Below are positions 32,881 through 41,927 of a stretch of 64,000 bases of DNA, one piece after another (position 1 is the first letter of the stretch; each line of letters opens with the position of its first letter). The stretch comes from Paramacrobiotus metropolitanus. Lineage: Eukaryota > Tardigrada > Eutardigrada > Parachela > Macrobiotidae. Position numbers and translations under genes: made by a program. The notes under the pieces were generated by a model. It saw only the letters and a list, made by a program, of their open reading frames with translations. It searched no databases and was not told where the DNA came from. The DNA lies in assembly GCF_019649055.1 (NCBI RefSeq), contig NW_026570273.1, forward strand, positions 496,001 through 560,000, given 5' to 3'.

Positions 32881-33774
32881 ATGAATTTGGAAAAGCGTCT
32901 ACGAACGTTTAATCACTGGCCTCTAGCAATTGTTTCACCGTATTCATTAGCTGAGGCTGGCTTCGTATACACAGGAATTGACGATCGAGTTAAATGTGTA
33001 TCCTGTAAATGCTGTCTCGCCCAGTGGGCTATCGGCGACAATCCCTTGTTCGAACACAGGCGAGTTAGCCCTGGCTGTACGTTCGTGGCGGGTATTAAGG
33101 AAGAGGATGTTTATGTGCCTCGAATGCGACAGTACCGGGACCGGTTTAGTACATTTGCCAGTTGGCCTGATCATTTAGCTCAGCACCCTAAAGATTTTGC
33201 CAGTGCTGGTTTTTTTTCTCTGGAAATGGGTGACTGTGCGCAATGCTTTTCATGTGGGCAACGCATCGAACGTTGGGAGACTGATGACGATCCGTGGACC
33301 GAGCATGCAAAGTTTTCACCAGAGTGTCCGCACCTAATAGAGCAGAAAGGTCAAGCTTTTATCTCCGACGTTCAACGCCTGCATGGTTTGGAGCGTAACA
33401 GGTGGATTTTTGAAGAAGACGAAGACGATCACGACGAGTACATTGTTATGTCAGCGTTGAACAGTGGGTGCCATTACACGCATATTGTGCAAGCCCTAAA
33501 AGAAAAGCGTCAACAACCTGTCAAACGTTTTCAAACCGTCGAAGAATTAAGAGAGGCCATACAGCAAATCAAGGATTCGGTGAAGAAAAAAGCGGAGAAT
33601 AATGAAGAAAGTGATCTGTACAAAGAGTGTCGAATATGTATTGCACAGAATATAACAGCGGTATTCGATCCATGCGGTCATGCAGTATGTTGTCTGTCTT
33701 GTGCAGTAAAAGTTCAAAATTGTCCCATATGTCGAACTGGAATTAGAAAGGTCATCAAGCTGTTTTTTTCATAA
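32881..33774 (+). CDS. IAP: two BIR domains plus C-terminal RING, 297 aa
   Basis: ATG 32,881. BIR1 (about residues 5-70) has CVSCKCCLAQWAIGDNPLFEH and SPGC. BIR2 (about 90-155) has CFSCGQRIERWETDDDPWTEH and SPEC. After an acidic and Lys-rich linker, a C3HC4 RING occupies about residues 247-285 (CRICIAQ, CGHAVCCLSC, CPICR). This is the full architecture of an inhibitor-of-apoptosis E3 ligase, as in cellular and baculovirus IAPs. It probably acts in the host cytoplasm to block cell death. It was likely acquired from a host, an inference from architecture. Confidence 0.88.
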   Translation: MNLEKRLRTFNHWPLAIVSPYSLAEAGFVYTGIDDRVKCVSCKCCLAQWAIGDNPLFEHRRVSPGCTFVAGIKEEDVYVPRMRQYRDRFSTFASWPDHLAQHPKDFASAGFFSLEMGDCAQCFSCGQRIERWETDDDPWTEHAKFSPECPHLIEQKGQAFISDVQRLHGLERNRWIFEEDEDDHDEYIVMSALNSGCHYTHIVQALKEKRQQPVKRFQTVEELREAIQQIKDSVKKKAENNEESDLYKECRICIAQNITAVFDPCGHAVCCLSCAVKVQNCPICRTGIRKVIKLFFS

Positions 33775-33825
33775 AAGTGAATATTTAAGTTTGTGCATGA
33801 AGCAGTGCAGTCCATTGCCTGTAAG

Positions 33826-34512
33826 ATGTATAACACATTAAAAGAGTATCCGCGCTTTTGCGCACCGTTTGGTATGTCCGTCTGCGGTCCTACAATGTCG
33901 GGAAAGTCACAATTTGTTTTCTCTTTAATCGAACAACGAGATCATGTTTTTGATAAAGTACCAGAAAAAATTATTTACTGTTATGGGGCCTGGCAAAAAA
34001 GCTTTGAGACTCTCCAATCTACAATCCCTATTATTGAATTCATTAAGGGTTTGGACGAACTTTTCAGCACTTTGGAATTGCTTGATACAAATCGGCAGAC
34101 GTTGGTGGTCATCGACGACCTGGCTACCGACATTTGCCAGGATGTGCGATGCGCTGACCTTTTCACACGTGGCATTCACCATAAAAATGTTTCAGTTATT
34201 GTTCTACTGCAAAACCTATTTAAGCAAGGAAAAAGCATGCGGGATATAACCCTGAATTTGCAATATTTGGTACTTTTTAAAAATGTCAGAGATGTTAATC
34301 AGATAGCACTTTTGGCTAGGCAAACGGGATTAAAACACCTTGTGGATGCCTATAATAAAGTTACTTCGCAATCCTACCAACCGCTTATATTGGACTTAAG
34401 GTCAACCTGCCCAGACTATTTACGGATACGCTCCCATGTGCTTCCACACGAACAGATGAGGATTTATTTGCATCGCGGTTCTTCAGCACTTCCAAAATGT
34501 CTGAACGCGTAA
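33826..34512 (+). CDS. FtsK/HerA-type DNA packaging ATPase
   Basis: The open frame begins earlier with GTG; the first ATG is 33,826, giving about 228 residues. Walker A is GPTMSGKS near residue 21-28, and Walker B is LVVIDDL about 70 residues later. A sensor-type polar residue follows in VIVLLQNLF. This matches the A32-like packaging ATPases of Polintons and related viruses, which pump DNA into the capsid at the portal vertex. It opens the compact plus-strand late-type block and overlaps the next ORF by 16 bases. Confidence 0.85.
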   Translation: MYNTLKEYPRFCAPFGMSVCGPTMSGKSQFVFSLIEQRDHVFDKVPEKIIYCYGAWQKSFETLQSTIPIIEFIKGLDELFSTLELLDTNRQTLVVIDDLATDICQDVRCADLFTRGIHHKNVSVIVLLQNLFKQGKSMRDITLNLQYLVLFKNVRDVNQIALLARQTGLKHLVDAYNKVTSQSYQPLILDLRSTCPDYLRIRSHVLPHEQMRIYLHRGSSALPKCLNA

Positions 34513-34823
34513 AATCTTTGGCGCCATTTATAATAACACTGCAGAAACTGAAGCCACGGCAGCGACGTGTTTTGATGAGCTATATGAGCAAACCCCAGAT
34601 GAAAGCTCTGGAAGAGATTGCTGTCAATATAGTCAAAAATACAGTCGCCCTTTCCCCATCACAGATGGACAAGTGCAAACGCCATCGAAAAGCATTAAAG
34701 CTAATTGCTTTACGACGATACCCGTTGAAAGAGAAGCGTAAGATATTGCAGCAGGGAGGATTTATTGGAGCAATTTTACCAGTTCTCGCGGGAGTCCTGA
34801 CTTCGTTAATTGGAAATGGATGA
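34497..34823 (+). CDS. Small basic protein with hydrophobic C-terminus, 108 aa
   Basis: ATG 34,497. The body is rich in Lys and Arg (LKPRQRRVLMSYMSKPQMK, CKRHRKALKLIALRRYPLKEKRK). The C-terminus GGFIGAILPVLAGVLTSLIG is hydrophobic and possibly membrane-active. Comparable small basic proteins sit next to the ATPase in Polintons and are thought to be virion core or membrane-lytic components; that assignment is by position and composition only. Confidence 0.6.
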   Translation: MSERVKSLAPFIITLQKLKPRQRRVLMSYMSKPQMKALEEIAVNIVKNTVALSPSQMDKCKRHRKALKLIALRRYPLKEKRKILQQGGFIGAILPVLAGVLTSLIGNG

Positions 34824-35505
34824 GTACTACATTGTTCCTCGACGTATCATGGAAGACCGAATGCATGAAAAATTGCAAATCAACAAAGAACCGCCTGAAG
34901 CTAGAGCAGTTGTATCCTTAGATGAGCTTATTGCCAAAACGCTTCACCGAAACGATCTAAACGAATACCAAAAGGCCGACCAACTAACAAGCATTCTAGA
35001 GCGTTTCCTGGCACTTAAGCAGAAAGCCTTACCGGACGAAAATCCTCTGGAGCTGTCCACTGATCCTGTTACACAACCAACACCGTTAGCAGACCCTCAA
35101 GAATTTAACAGAAGTCAAGGCTGGAAAAGAAAAAGGACTGACGAGGAAGTCAGCGACACATCCCAGAAGCTACCACGCCTGCCATTGTTTCCAGAGTCAT
35201 TACCTGTGAAAGGTCAAAAACGAAACCTCTCAGACGATACGGATCAACAATCGCCGGCAAAAAGTCAGCGTTTAGCACTTTTTCCAGCGAGTTTTCCTAC
35301 CAAGGGAAAAAAACGCAAAGGCAAAGAAGAGCATCCAAAACCGCGCAAGCAAAAACGAATTCCATTGTTTCCTCTCTCTACCCCCTTAAAAGGACAAAAG
35401 CGACAATCCGATATATCTGTAGACGACCCAAAGCGAAAATTACGTTCTCGTACGGTCCAGAAAGGTAGCGGTGCTCACAGAATTCGGTGGATTACTTTAC
35501 CATAA
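34816..35505 (+). CDS. Basic protein with three LFP repeats, about 229 aa
   Basis: The first ATG is 34,816 (MDEYYIVPRRIMEDRM). A helical region (about 40-75) is followed by three copies of a motif R-[LI]-x-LFP-x-S-x-P-x-KGQKR: near LPLFPESLPVKGQKR, LALFPASFPTKGKKR and IPLFPLSTPLKGQKR. Each ends in a basic cluster resembling a nuclear localisation signal. No family is recognised. It is probably a virion core or DNA-binding protein; this is inference from charge and location. Confidence 0.6.
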   Translation: MDEYYIVPRRIMEDRMHEKLQINKEPPEARAVVSLDELIAKTLHRNDLNEYQKADQLTSILERFLALKQKALPDENPLELSTDPVTQPTPLADPQEFNRSQGWKRKRTDEEVSDTSQKLPRLPLFPESLPVKGQKRNLSDDTDQQSPAKSQRLALFPASFPTKGKKRKGKEEHPKPRKQKRIPLFPLSTPLKGQKRQSDISVDDPKRKLRSRTVQKGSGAHRIRWITLP

Positions 35506-35580
35506 TGTCTGGCTTTATTCCAACAGTCTTACGCTTGTGTCGAATATTTAAGATCAACTGCGTATCAACTTGTTGTAATA

Positions 35581-36567
35581 ATGGAGAAGCTAATGAAGAA
35601 ATATCTCAACCCGCGGGACCCCGGCGGTCTTGGCGGCGTCCAAAGATTTCGAAACAGCTTAAAGACAAGAGCCAACAAACGGAAAGCACAGGAAATACTG
35701 CAGGAAATCGATGCGTACACTGTCAACAAGGAGTCGCGGAAGCGCTTTCCGCGCAACCGCATAGTTGTCACCAACCTGCAACAGCAGTTCCAAGCTGATC
35801 TGGCTGACTTGGCTAAATATGCAAAAGAAAACGATGGATATAAGTACTTACTTTTCGTCATTGATTGTTTCTCCAAGAAATTGAGTGTGCAACCGTTAAA
35901 AACCAAGACTGGAACTGACACGAAGGAAGCGTTAAGCAAGGCATTTATTGATCTGGGCGAGCCTGAAAAGTTGCAGTACGACAAAGGAACGGAGATGTTG
36001 AACACAACCGTAAAGAAATTTCTGAAGGAAAAGAATATCATGATTTTTACTTCGGAAAACGAAGATGTAAAATGTGCAATGGCGGAGCGGGTGATCCGTA
36101 CTATCAAGACACGAATGTTTCGACTGTTCCGATCACGTTTATCTACACGTTATATTGACAAGTTGCAAGATCTTGTGTACTCGTACAATCATTCTGCACA
36201 TCGTGCTCACGGTCTGCGGCCAGTAGATGTAAGCCAGGACAACTCTTTGCGCGTGTACAATGCTTTGTACAAAAATCAAAAGTTAAGACAACCTCGTTTC
36301 AAGGTTGGTGACGCTGTACGCATTGCGGTGCACAAGACAAAAGTAGAAAAGGGTTACACTTACCGGTTTAAGGAAGAAGTGTTCTACGTTCATCAAGTTA
36401 TTCCGCATAAAGTTCCTGTGTACCGGGTGCGAGATTATCAAGGCGAATCTATTAAAGGGACATTTTACGAACACGAACTGTCCCTTGTTTCAAACCCAAA
36501 AGACAAAAATACGCGATTGATTTTGTTATTAAACGACGAGGAAAGAAAGCTCTGGTGCGCTGGTTAG
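35581..36567 (+). CDS. Retroviral-type integrase (rve), Polinton class
   Basis: ATG 35,581. The DDE core shows FQADLADL (first Asp), QYDKGTEM (second Asp) and AMAERVIRTIK (catalytic Glu, about 35 residues later). A C-terminal chromodomain-like tail is recognisable but lies in another frame: KRRGKKALVRW and GYGPEHDSWV are encoded at about 36,525-36,597, after an AAAAA run at 36,507-36,511. The annotated frame ends early at 36,567. The enzyme inserts the linear genome and makes the 6-bp TSD. The frame change may be decay, consensus error or programmed shifting. Confidence 0.85.
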   Translation: MEKLMKKYLNPRDPGGLGGVQRFRNSLKTRANKRKAQEILQEIDAYTVNKESRKRFPRNRIVVTNLQQQFQADLADLAKYAKENDGYKYLLFVIDCFSKKLSVQPLKTKTGTDTKEALSKAFIDLGEPEKLQYDKGTEMLNTTVKKFLKEKNIMIFTSENEDVKCAMAERVIRTIKTRMFRLFRSRLSTRYIDKLQDLVYSYNHSAHRAHGLRPVDVSQDNSLRVYNALYKNQKLRQPRFKVGDAVRIAVHKTKVEKGYTYRFKEEVFYVHQVIPHKVPVYRVRDYQGESIKGTFYEHELSLVSNPKDKNTRLILLLNDEERKLWCAG

Positions 36568-37571
36568 GATACGGACCCGAACACGATTCCTGGGTGTTAA
36601 CATCATGTTTGAGGGGAGCCCCATTCTACATAACGCTACCAAGCGATGTCGCTACTGACACGACAAACACTCCATCAAACTGGACCACAAAACTAAAACA
36701 CCCCATTACCCTCAAGGGAAAGTGGGAAATGGCGCTGGTGGAACTGCAGTATCTAAATTCATTCTACACTCTTCCAACTGAACAGAAAATACATTTGGAT
36801 ATAGTTAAAGAATTTCGTGTGAAAAAAGAGGACGACTTTATCACCAGCGCGGACTATGTAGTTCACCAAGAGATTTTGGTCATTCCGCCAGGAAACTATA
36901 AAAATGCCGATTTATTATTGGAAACTATCAATAATCTTGTACCGGTAATTGGGCCGTACATGGTGGACGATGTGGTTCATCAAGACAAGAGTGCTTTACA
37001 TGACAACAAGGCCTTCAGTTTGCAGTTCCTGACGGCTACTAATCATCGCGTTAAACTTTCAATCGGTAACGATCGTGTTTCAGTTTCCTTCCCCCCAGGA
37101 TCCGTTACATTGCAAAAAATATTAGGATTTGAGCAAAGTGAATACAAACCGGACGTCCCAGAGGAAATTCATTCTAATGCACGCGGCCCGTTTCCATTTG
37201 AATCGAAAACAAGTCGTATTAAGTACCTATCATTTTTCACTAAAGCACCTCCCCCTAAACTGACGACTTTTCTTTCGGAACGCCCCGTTAACACTTTACT
37301 GGGAAATCAAAGCTTGTTCCTGTACAGCGACGTTGCGGACTATAGCTTGATTGGCGATACCGCGGCGCAGTTTCTGCGTGCTGTACCTATTAGAGGAGAG
37401 GTCAACCAGATCGTGGAAGCACGCTTCGATATTCCCCATTACGTTCCAGTATTGCGCCAACATTTTGAGACCATTCATCTGACTATTGCTAATGACCTAG
37501 GTGACGACGCTAAATTCCAAACGGGAAAGTCATTGGTCAAGCTGCACTTCCGTCCTCAACGACTGTACTGA
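36555..37571 (+). CDS. Penton (minor capsid) protein; start uncertain
   Basis: The open frame begins with the displaced integrase chromodomain tail. The penton-like part starts at about residue 24 with FYITLPSDVAT, then NTPSNWTTKL, GKWEMALVEL, a signature seen in Polinton and adintovirus penton proteins, and a long beta-rich region to the stop. There is no in-frame ATG in front of it. An ATG at 36,605-36,607 lies in a different frame, so the start appears affected by a one-base change near 36,610-36,625. Function: single-jelly-roll protein at capsid vertices. Confidence 0.72.
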   Translation: MRWLGYGPEHDSWVLTSCLRGAPFYITLPSDVATDTTNTPSNWTTKLKHPITLKGKWEMALVELQYLNSFYTLPTEQKIHLDIVKEFRVKKEDDFITSADYVVHQEILVIPPGNYKNADLLLETINNLVPVIGPYMVDDVVHQDKSALHDNKAFSLQFLTATNHRVKLSIGNDRVSVSFPPGSVTLQKILGFEQSEYKPDVPEEIHSNARGPFPFESKTSRIKYLSFFTKAPPPKLTTFLSERPVNTLLGNQSLFLYSDVADYSLIGDTAAQFLRAVPIRGEVNQIVEARFDIPHYVPVLRQHFETIHLTIANDLGDDAKFQTGKSLVKLHFRPQRLY

Positions 37572-37573
37572 AG

Positions 37574-37972
37574 ATGCCACTAGTAGCTTACGTACCCGAC
37601 CCTCGGCGGTATGACAACGTGTTTGTGAATCAAACGGGTGGAAGTGCCCTTATTCGGTATCGAGGAACCCTGCAAAACGGTTCTGGATTTCCTCAAATTT
37701 TGAAAAATTTATTGGCAAAGATTACTGGTTTTGCTAAACCGATCTTACGCAAAGCCGCGCCTCATGCCAAAGCAGCCTTAGAAGCCGCTACTCCTCACCT
37801 GCAAGATGCGGCGACCGGGGCTATTAAAGAAGTAACGTCCCGGGCAGGTGCGGCAATTGGTAAACGTCTAGCTTTGCAAGAAGGTGAAGGAGTTCGTAAA
37901 AAGCGACGATTTAAGCGAAAAGTTCATCGTGTTAAACGCATACCTCCGACCAGTATTCCTGACTTTCTGTAA
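37574..37972 (+). CDS. Adenovirus pVI/pX-like minor virion protein, 132 aa
   Basis: ATG 37,574, two bases after the penton stop. An N-terminal Gly/Asn part is followed by an Ala-rich amphipathic region (about 60-100) and a strongly basic segment (VRKKRRFKRKVHRVKR) before the C-terminus. Small proteins of this type lie between penton and major capsid genes in Polintons and are compared with adenovirus core or lytic proteins. Assignment is by position and composition. Confidence 0.6.
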   Translation: MPLVAYVPDPRRYDNVFVNQTGGSALIRYRGTLQNGSGFPQILKNLLAKITGFAKPILRKAAPHAKAALEAATPHLQDAATGAIKEVTSRAGAAIGKRLALQEGEGVRKKRRFKRKVHRVKRIPPTSIPDFL

Positions 37973-37974
37973 AG

Positions 37975-39311
37975 ATGGCGATGCTTATGATGGAACATTC
38001 GGAGCCGGCGATGCAACTGGAGAATCAGCTGTTTGCCTTGCCGGCTACTCTTACGGACCGTTGGCGTACAGAGCACGAAAAACTCAACCCCACAACAATT
38101 TTGACCGATAACGGATCAGCCGGCGACATCAATTTTTTCATTCCACCTAGTACGGCAGGTTTGCTCAGCCTAGCCGATATGATGCTTGAAATAGAGGTCG
38201 GTATTAAAGTACGCAAGACGACCGGGGATTGGGAGTTGGTAACTGCTGAAGATGGAGTTGCACCAGTTAATAATTTCCTACACTCGTTGTTTTCATCCTG
38301 TCACGTTACGGTCGCCAACCGCTTGATCTCGGACGCGGCAACATTCTACCCGTACCGTGCCTACTTTGAATCATTACTGTCATACGCTAGAGAAGCCCAG
38401 GACAGCCAGCTAACTTCCGCTGCATTCTACTTAGATACGCCCGCTAAATTCAACGACGAAGCTCTCAACAAAGGTGAAAAAAACCGCAAAGCATTGTTTC
38501 AAACAGGACAATACGTGCAGCTGTCCGGTAAGCTATTTTCCGATCTATTTGATCAGAGCAAACCTTTGTGCACGGGTGTACCACTGAACATACGTCTAGT
38601 GGTGAGCCGACCGGAATTCGCGTTGCGTACGTGGGATAAAGATGCAACCAAATCGTTTAAGCCGTTTATTCGGAATGCTCGACTAGCCGTGCGGCGATAT
38701 ATACCTTCACCTGATTTTCTAACAGCAGTTGCGGGAGAGTTATTGAAAAAACAGTCAAATATCACATTGAGCGTGTGGTAATGCGTGTGTCTGATATTCC
38801 CCAGAAAACGCAAAGCACCGTGATTAGTAATCTTCAAATCGGACAAATTCCTAAAGTTGTCTTTATCGGATTTGTCGACAGTGAAGACTTTCATGGCACC
38901 CTAAAGAAAAATCCCTTTAACTTTCAACACTTCGGTATTACGCAGATCAGTGTCGAAGTCGACGGACAAAGCTATCCAACAAAACCGTACATGTGCGATT
39001 TCGAGCGCAATATGTCGTTGGAATGCTATGATGGATTGCTGGACACGTTGGGACATCGACCCAGTTTACAAAATGGATTGCCTTTTGACCGTACCGAATA
39101 CAACCAAGGGTTCACCATATTCGGATTTGATTTGACACCAGGACACACTGGTCGTGGCCCACTAACGCTGATAAAGCAAGGCAATCTAAGTGTATCGGTA
39201 GCCTTCAGTAAACCGTTGAGTTCAACGATTATGATGGTTTGCATGTTAATATATGACAGCATTATTGAGATAAATCAGCACCGGCAATTAATTGCCGACT
39301 TTTCAACATGA
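37975..39311 (+). CDS. Major capsid protein (double jelly roll), split by a frame change
   Basis: ATG 37,975, two bases after the preceding stop. The first frame (to 38,781) gives INFFIPPSTAGLLSLADM, VAPVNNFLHSLFSS and FRAYFESLL-type motifs (here YPYRAYFESLLSY), the N-terminal jelly roll of Polinton hexon-like proteins. The second frame (to 39,311) gives the C-terminal jelly roll with FTIFGFDLTPGH and GNLSVSVAFSKPL. The frames meet at about 38,745-38,760, at an AAAAAA run. The last codons overlap the protease start by 4 bases. It forms the capsid shell. Length over both frames is about 445 residues, as expected. Confidence 0.82.
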
Positions 39312-39820
39312 ATACGGAACAAATTGCTAACTGTCTACACGGAAATCCGGTAACGGCCCCAATATTCAGAGGGGTTTATGCTAGCGACAGAGCACCAACA
39401 AACCTGACACCGTACCCCGGTGCGTGTGTTGTAAACACGGACCCAGCAGACCAAGACGGGGAACACTGGATCGCGTTATACCAAACTAAAGACGATATTA
39501 TGGAGGTTTTCGACTCATATGGTAGACCTTTGCAGTCATATTCTACCAATTTTTCTACACTTACAGAAAACAATACTGTGGTTTGCCAGTCCGAGCAGTT
39601 TCAATCTGAATACAGCACTGTATGTGGGCAATATTGCCTGTTTTTTGTTCTGAGAAGAGCTAGTGGTGAAACGTTTACTAATATTGTGCACTTATTTACC
39701 GATAATCGAATAAGCAACGACAAGATGGTTTGTCAATATGTCAACTCTTTTTTTGATATTAATACAACACTTATTGACGGCTCTTACCTCCGTCAGATAT
39801 GTAAACGGTTAATGAAATAA
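39308..39820 (+). CDS. Adenovirus-type maturation cysteine protease, 170 aa
   Basis: ATG 39,308 overlaps the capsid frame stop. The catalytic layout of the adenain/Ulp1 clan is visible: His in GEHWIALY (about residue 56), Asp in VFDSYGRP (about 73) and Cys in VCGQYCLFFVL (about 112-116). It cleaves virion precursors. It is the last gene of the plus-strand block 33.8-39.8 kb. Confidence 0.85.
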   Translation: MNTEQIANCLHGNPVTAPIFRGVYASDRAPTNLTPYPGACVVNTDPADQDGEHWIALYQTKDDIMEVFDSYGRPLQSYSTNFSTLTENNTVVCQSEQFQSEYSTVCGQYCLFFVLRRASGETFTNIVHLFTDNRISNDKMVCQYVNSFFDINTTLIDGSYLRQICKRLMK

Positions 39821-40112
39821 ACATGCAAAGAAATTAGCATCACGAATAATGATATATTTTTTCCATGCAATCCATGCATACTGTATATTGTTCCTTTAGG
39901 GTAACGCTATATATATGCAAACGCAAACAACAAATATAGAAGACTAAGCAACACAATGAAACAGTGACAGAAAACGCGCAAGTACTTTCTCTTGATGGTA
40001 ACGTATACAAAAAACACAAGAAACATAATTATAAGCAACACAGAACAACGAGAAAAAAAAGATTCAAGATTCAAGAAACCTGCATAAACAGCTAGTCAGG
40101 ATTTTCAGTCAT
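39821..40112. other. Spacer between convergent gene blocks
   Basis: AT-rich, no gene. It separates the plus-strand capsid block from the minus-strand PC4-like gene. Confidence 0.4.
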
Positions 40113-41074
40113 TTAGAAATCAGTGAGGCAGGAGTTTACCTGGTTGCGGAGCTGGTCTTCGTTGGTTTTGAGGTAGCTTGCAACGTCCAGACTCAGAGCT
40201 TGCTTTGGGCTCAATTCTTCATATCCAAACAGAATTCCATGCACTACACGCGAGTCCAAAAGGCGTTGAACCGCTTCCTCCCATTCAGTGTCCGTCAAAC
40301 GATCATCACGCAAAATTAATCCGCCATCTGGGCACCGCTCACCCAGCAGTTTAACTAAAGCATCCCCAATGTCATCGCATAAGGTTTCATATTCCAACCC
40401 CTTTTGTTTCCGTCTACATGTCCCACAGTTTCATCCACGCTGACGATGTTTTTCAACAGTGTCAAGTCCTGCATTAGTTCCTTCAGCGCATCGTAGCATC
40501 TTTCACCGAACGAAATACCGTTCTTCGTTGGAACTAAATCTCCATCCTTGGAAACCTGATACCGACGAATGCTGGCAACGTTAGAGCTTTTGTACCGACT
40601 CCAGTTGAAATACACTCCCTGGTCCAACAGAAATAACGGGGTCAAACGACCACTTTCCGCAGACATATCACGGGCCACTGGGTCCAGATCGGCCTTACCG
40701 GTCAACAACAATGACGCCAAGCGTAAAAATCCTTTTTTGTTAACACCGATCATTTTCCCCCATGTTTGTTTCCATTTTCCAGCAGGTCCCTCCTTCCATT
40801 CACCGATAAAGACTTTCGTGTCACCCCACTGGCGGCCAACATGAACGAATTTATCGTTTCCCAGGCGGTAAACTGGATTACTTGCTTCCAAAAAAGCCAG
40901 GCGAGCATGCCCTTCAACTGGTTTAGCCCGGTACTTGGGTTGCACCTCCAAGGGCGGTTGGATGGTTGCTTCCGACTTCGGTTTAACCATACCGATTTCG
41001 TAACCATCTGGGCGACGGCGTTTGCTGCCCGGTTTTGATGTTGACGGTGGAACTGATGGTACTGTCGGGTCCAT
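40113..41074 (-). CDS. Protein with two PC4-like ssDNA-binding domains
   Basis: ATG 41,074 (MDPTVPSVPPST). A basic disordered N-terminus (KRRRP) is followed by repeat 1 (FVHVGRQWGDTKVFIGEW, WGKMIGVNKKGFLRL). Repeat 2 is YFNWSRYKSSNVASIRRY, VPTKNGISFGERCYDALKEL. Both follow the PC4/Sub1 pattern: curved sheet, then a P/N-T/K-K/N-G-I/F-turn, then a helix. The C-terminal part (EYETLCDDIGDALVKLLGER) continues in another frame after an AAAAGGGG run at about 40,395-40,405; its ORF has no ATG, so it is the same gene. Known PC4 proteins bind single-stranded DNA and act with TBP in transcription. Here it could serve replication, transcription or both. Confidence 0.65.
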
Positions 41075-41423
41075 TGCACACAAAATTTTCTTGATAATTA
41101 CCAACTTTTACTAAAACTAAAATTCAAAAAAGCTAGTTGTCTTCAATCCCTTCGCGCTATGAATGAAAACTTTTTGTGACGGTGGTAAACCAGATATGAA
41201 TTCTACTTTCTATCCAACCTGAACCAGATACACAACTTGGTGCACGGTGCCATGTACCGTGTTACCGCGGTGCATGGTGCCAGGTACTATGTTACCGCGG
41301 TGCATGGTGCCATGCAAAGTGCATGGTACCATGTACTATATCCACCTGGTGCTAGGTAACATAAAATGACCATAAAGGTTTCTAATAAGAGTACGCTAGT
41401 AGTGTATATTAACTTGTATTATC
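41075..41423. promoter_or_regulatory. Divergent intergenic region with a dense motif cluster
   Basis: GGTGCCATGTACC at 41,246-41,258, GGTGCCAGGTACT at 41,276-41,288, GGTGCCATGC from 41,306 and CATGGTACCATGTACT from 41,322. Two direct repeats of GTTACCGCGGTGCATGGTGC start at 41,261 and 41,291, 30 bp apart. The cluster lies between the PC4-like gene (minus) and the plus-strand gene pair that includes the TBP homologue. Confidence 0.6.
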
Positions 41424-41927
41424 ATGGCGCTGCCATGTGTTCTGGACGCGGACTGGTTTGTTATTGATAAAGTTAAATACATAAAGCAGTTGGCTTTTTC
41501 GTGCCCAGAGAAGCGCGCTAGTGGTCAATACACCTTCAGTTTGCCTCGAAGCGCTTCGAAACATTCTCGAGATTTGTGCAGACAGGCCCGACATTCACAC
41601 GGTTTGGTATGGAGCACAAAGGGAGATTTTCGCCATAATCAAATCGGTTGCGCATTCGAAGATATTTTCCGCAAAATTGGAAGACCTTCGGAATTGGTTT
41701 TTTATGCCAAAGGTTTAGAAAAGTGCCGGCTACTAGAGCAGTATGTTCCCGAGGTTCTTAATCTGGAGGATTCCGGTTGTCCTGTTTATCAACGCTTGAC
41801 TGACCTGCCGCAAACGACTTTGCGTAAAGCAATTCGTTTTGGTTTGTGGTTCTACTGCGATGCCAAAAATCATGAATGTCGTTGCCGTTGCGGATTTAAA
41901 CACTTCTTTGAACTTGGCGAAGATTGA
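41424..41927 (+). CDS. Uncharacterised Polinton protein, possible nuclease fold, 167 aa
   Basis: ATG 41,424. It starts CVLDADWFVI, then YIKQLAF, and has FYAKGLEKCRLLEQYV, SGCPVYQRL and a Cys/His-rich end (KNHECRCRCGF). The pattern resembles uncharacterised proteins found near Polinton-like genes in invertebrate genomes; the D-x-D start could be an RNase H-like exonuclease motif, but this is a weak inference. Its 3' end overlaps the TBP-like ORF by 68 bases. Confidence 0.45.
   Translation: MALPCVLDADWFVIDKVKYIKQLAFSCPEKRASGQYTFSLPRSASKHSRDLCRQARHSHGLVWSTKGDFRHNQIGCAFEDIFRKIGRPSELVFYAKGLEKCRLLEQYVPEVLNLEDSGCPVYQRLTDLPQTTLRKAIRFGLWFYCDAKNHECRCRCGFKHFFELGED

Noticed and set aside
40113-40397. 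Separate 94-residue gene downstream of the PC4-like protein
   Set aside because: It has no ATG and follows a homopolymer run in the PC4-like gene; better read as the shifted C-terminus of the same gene.
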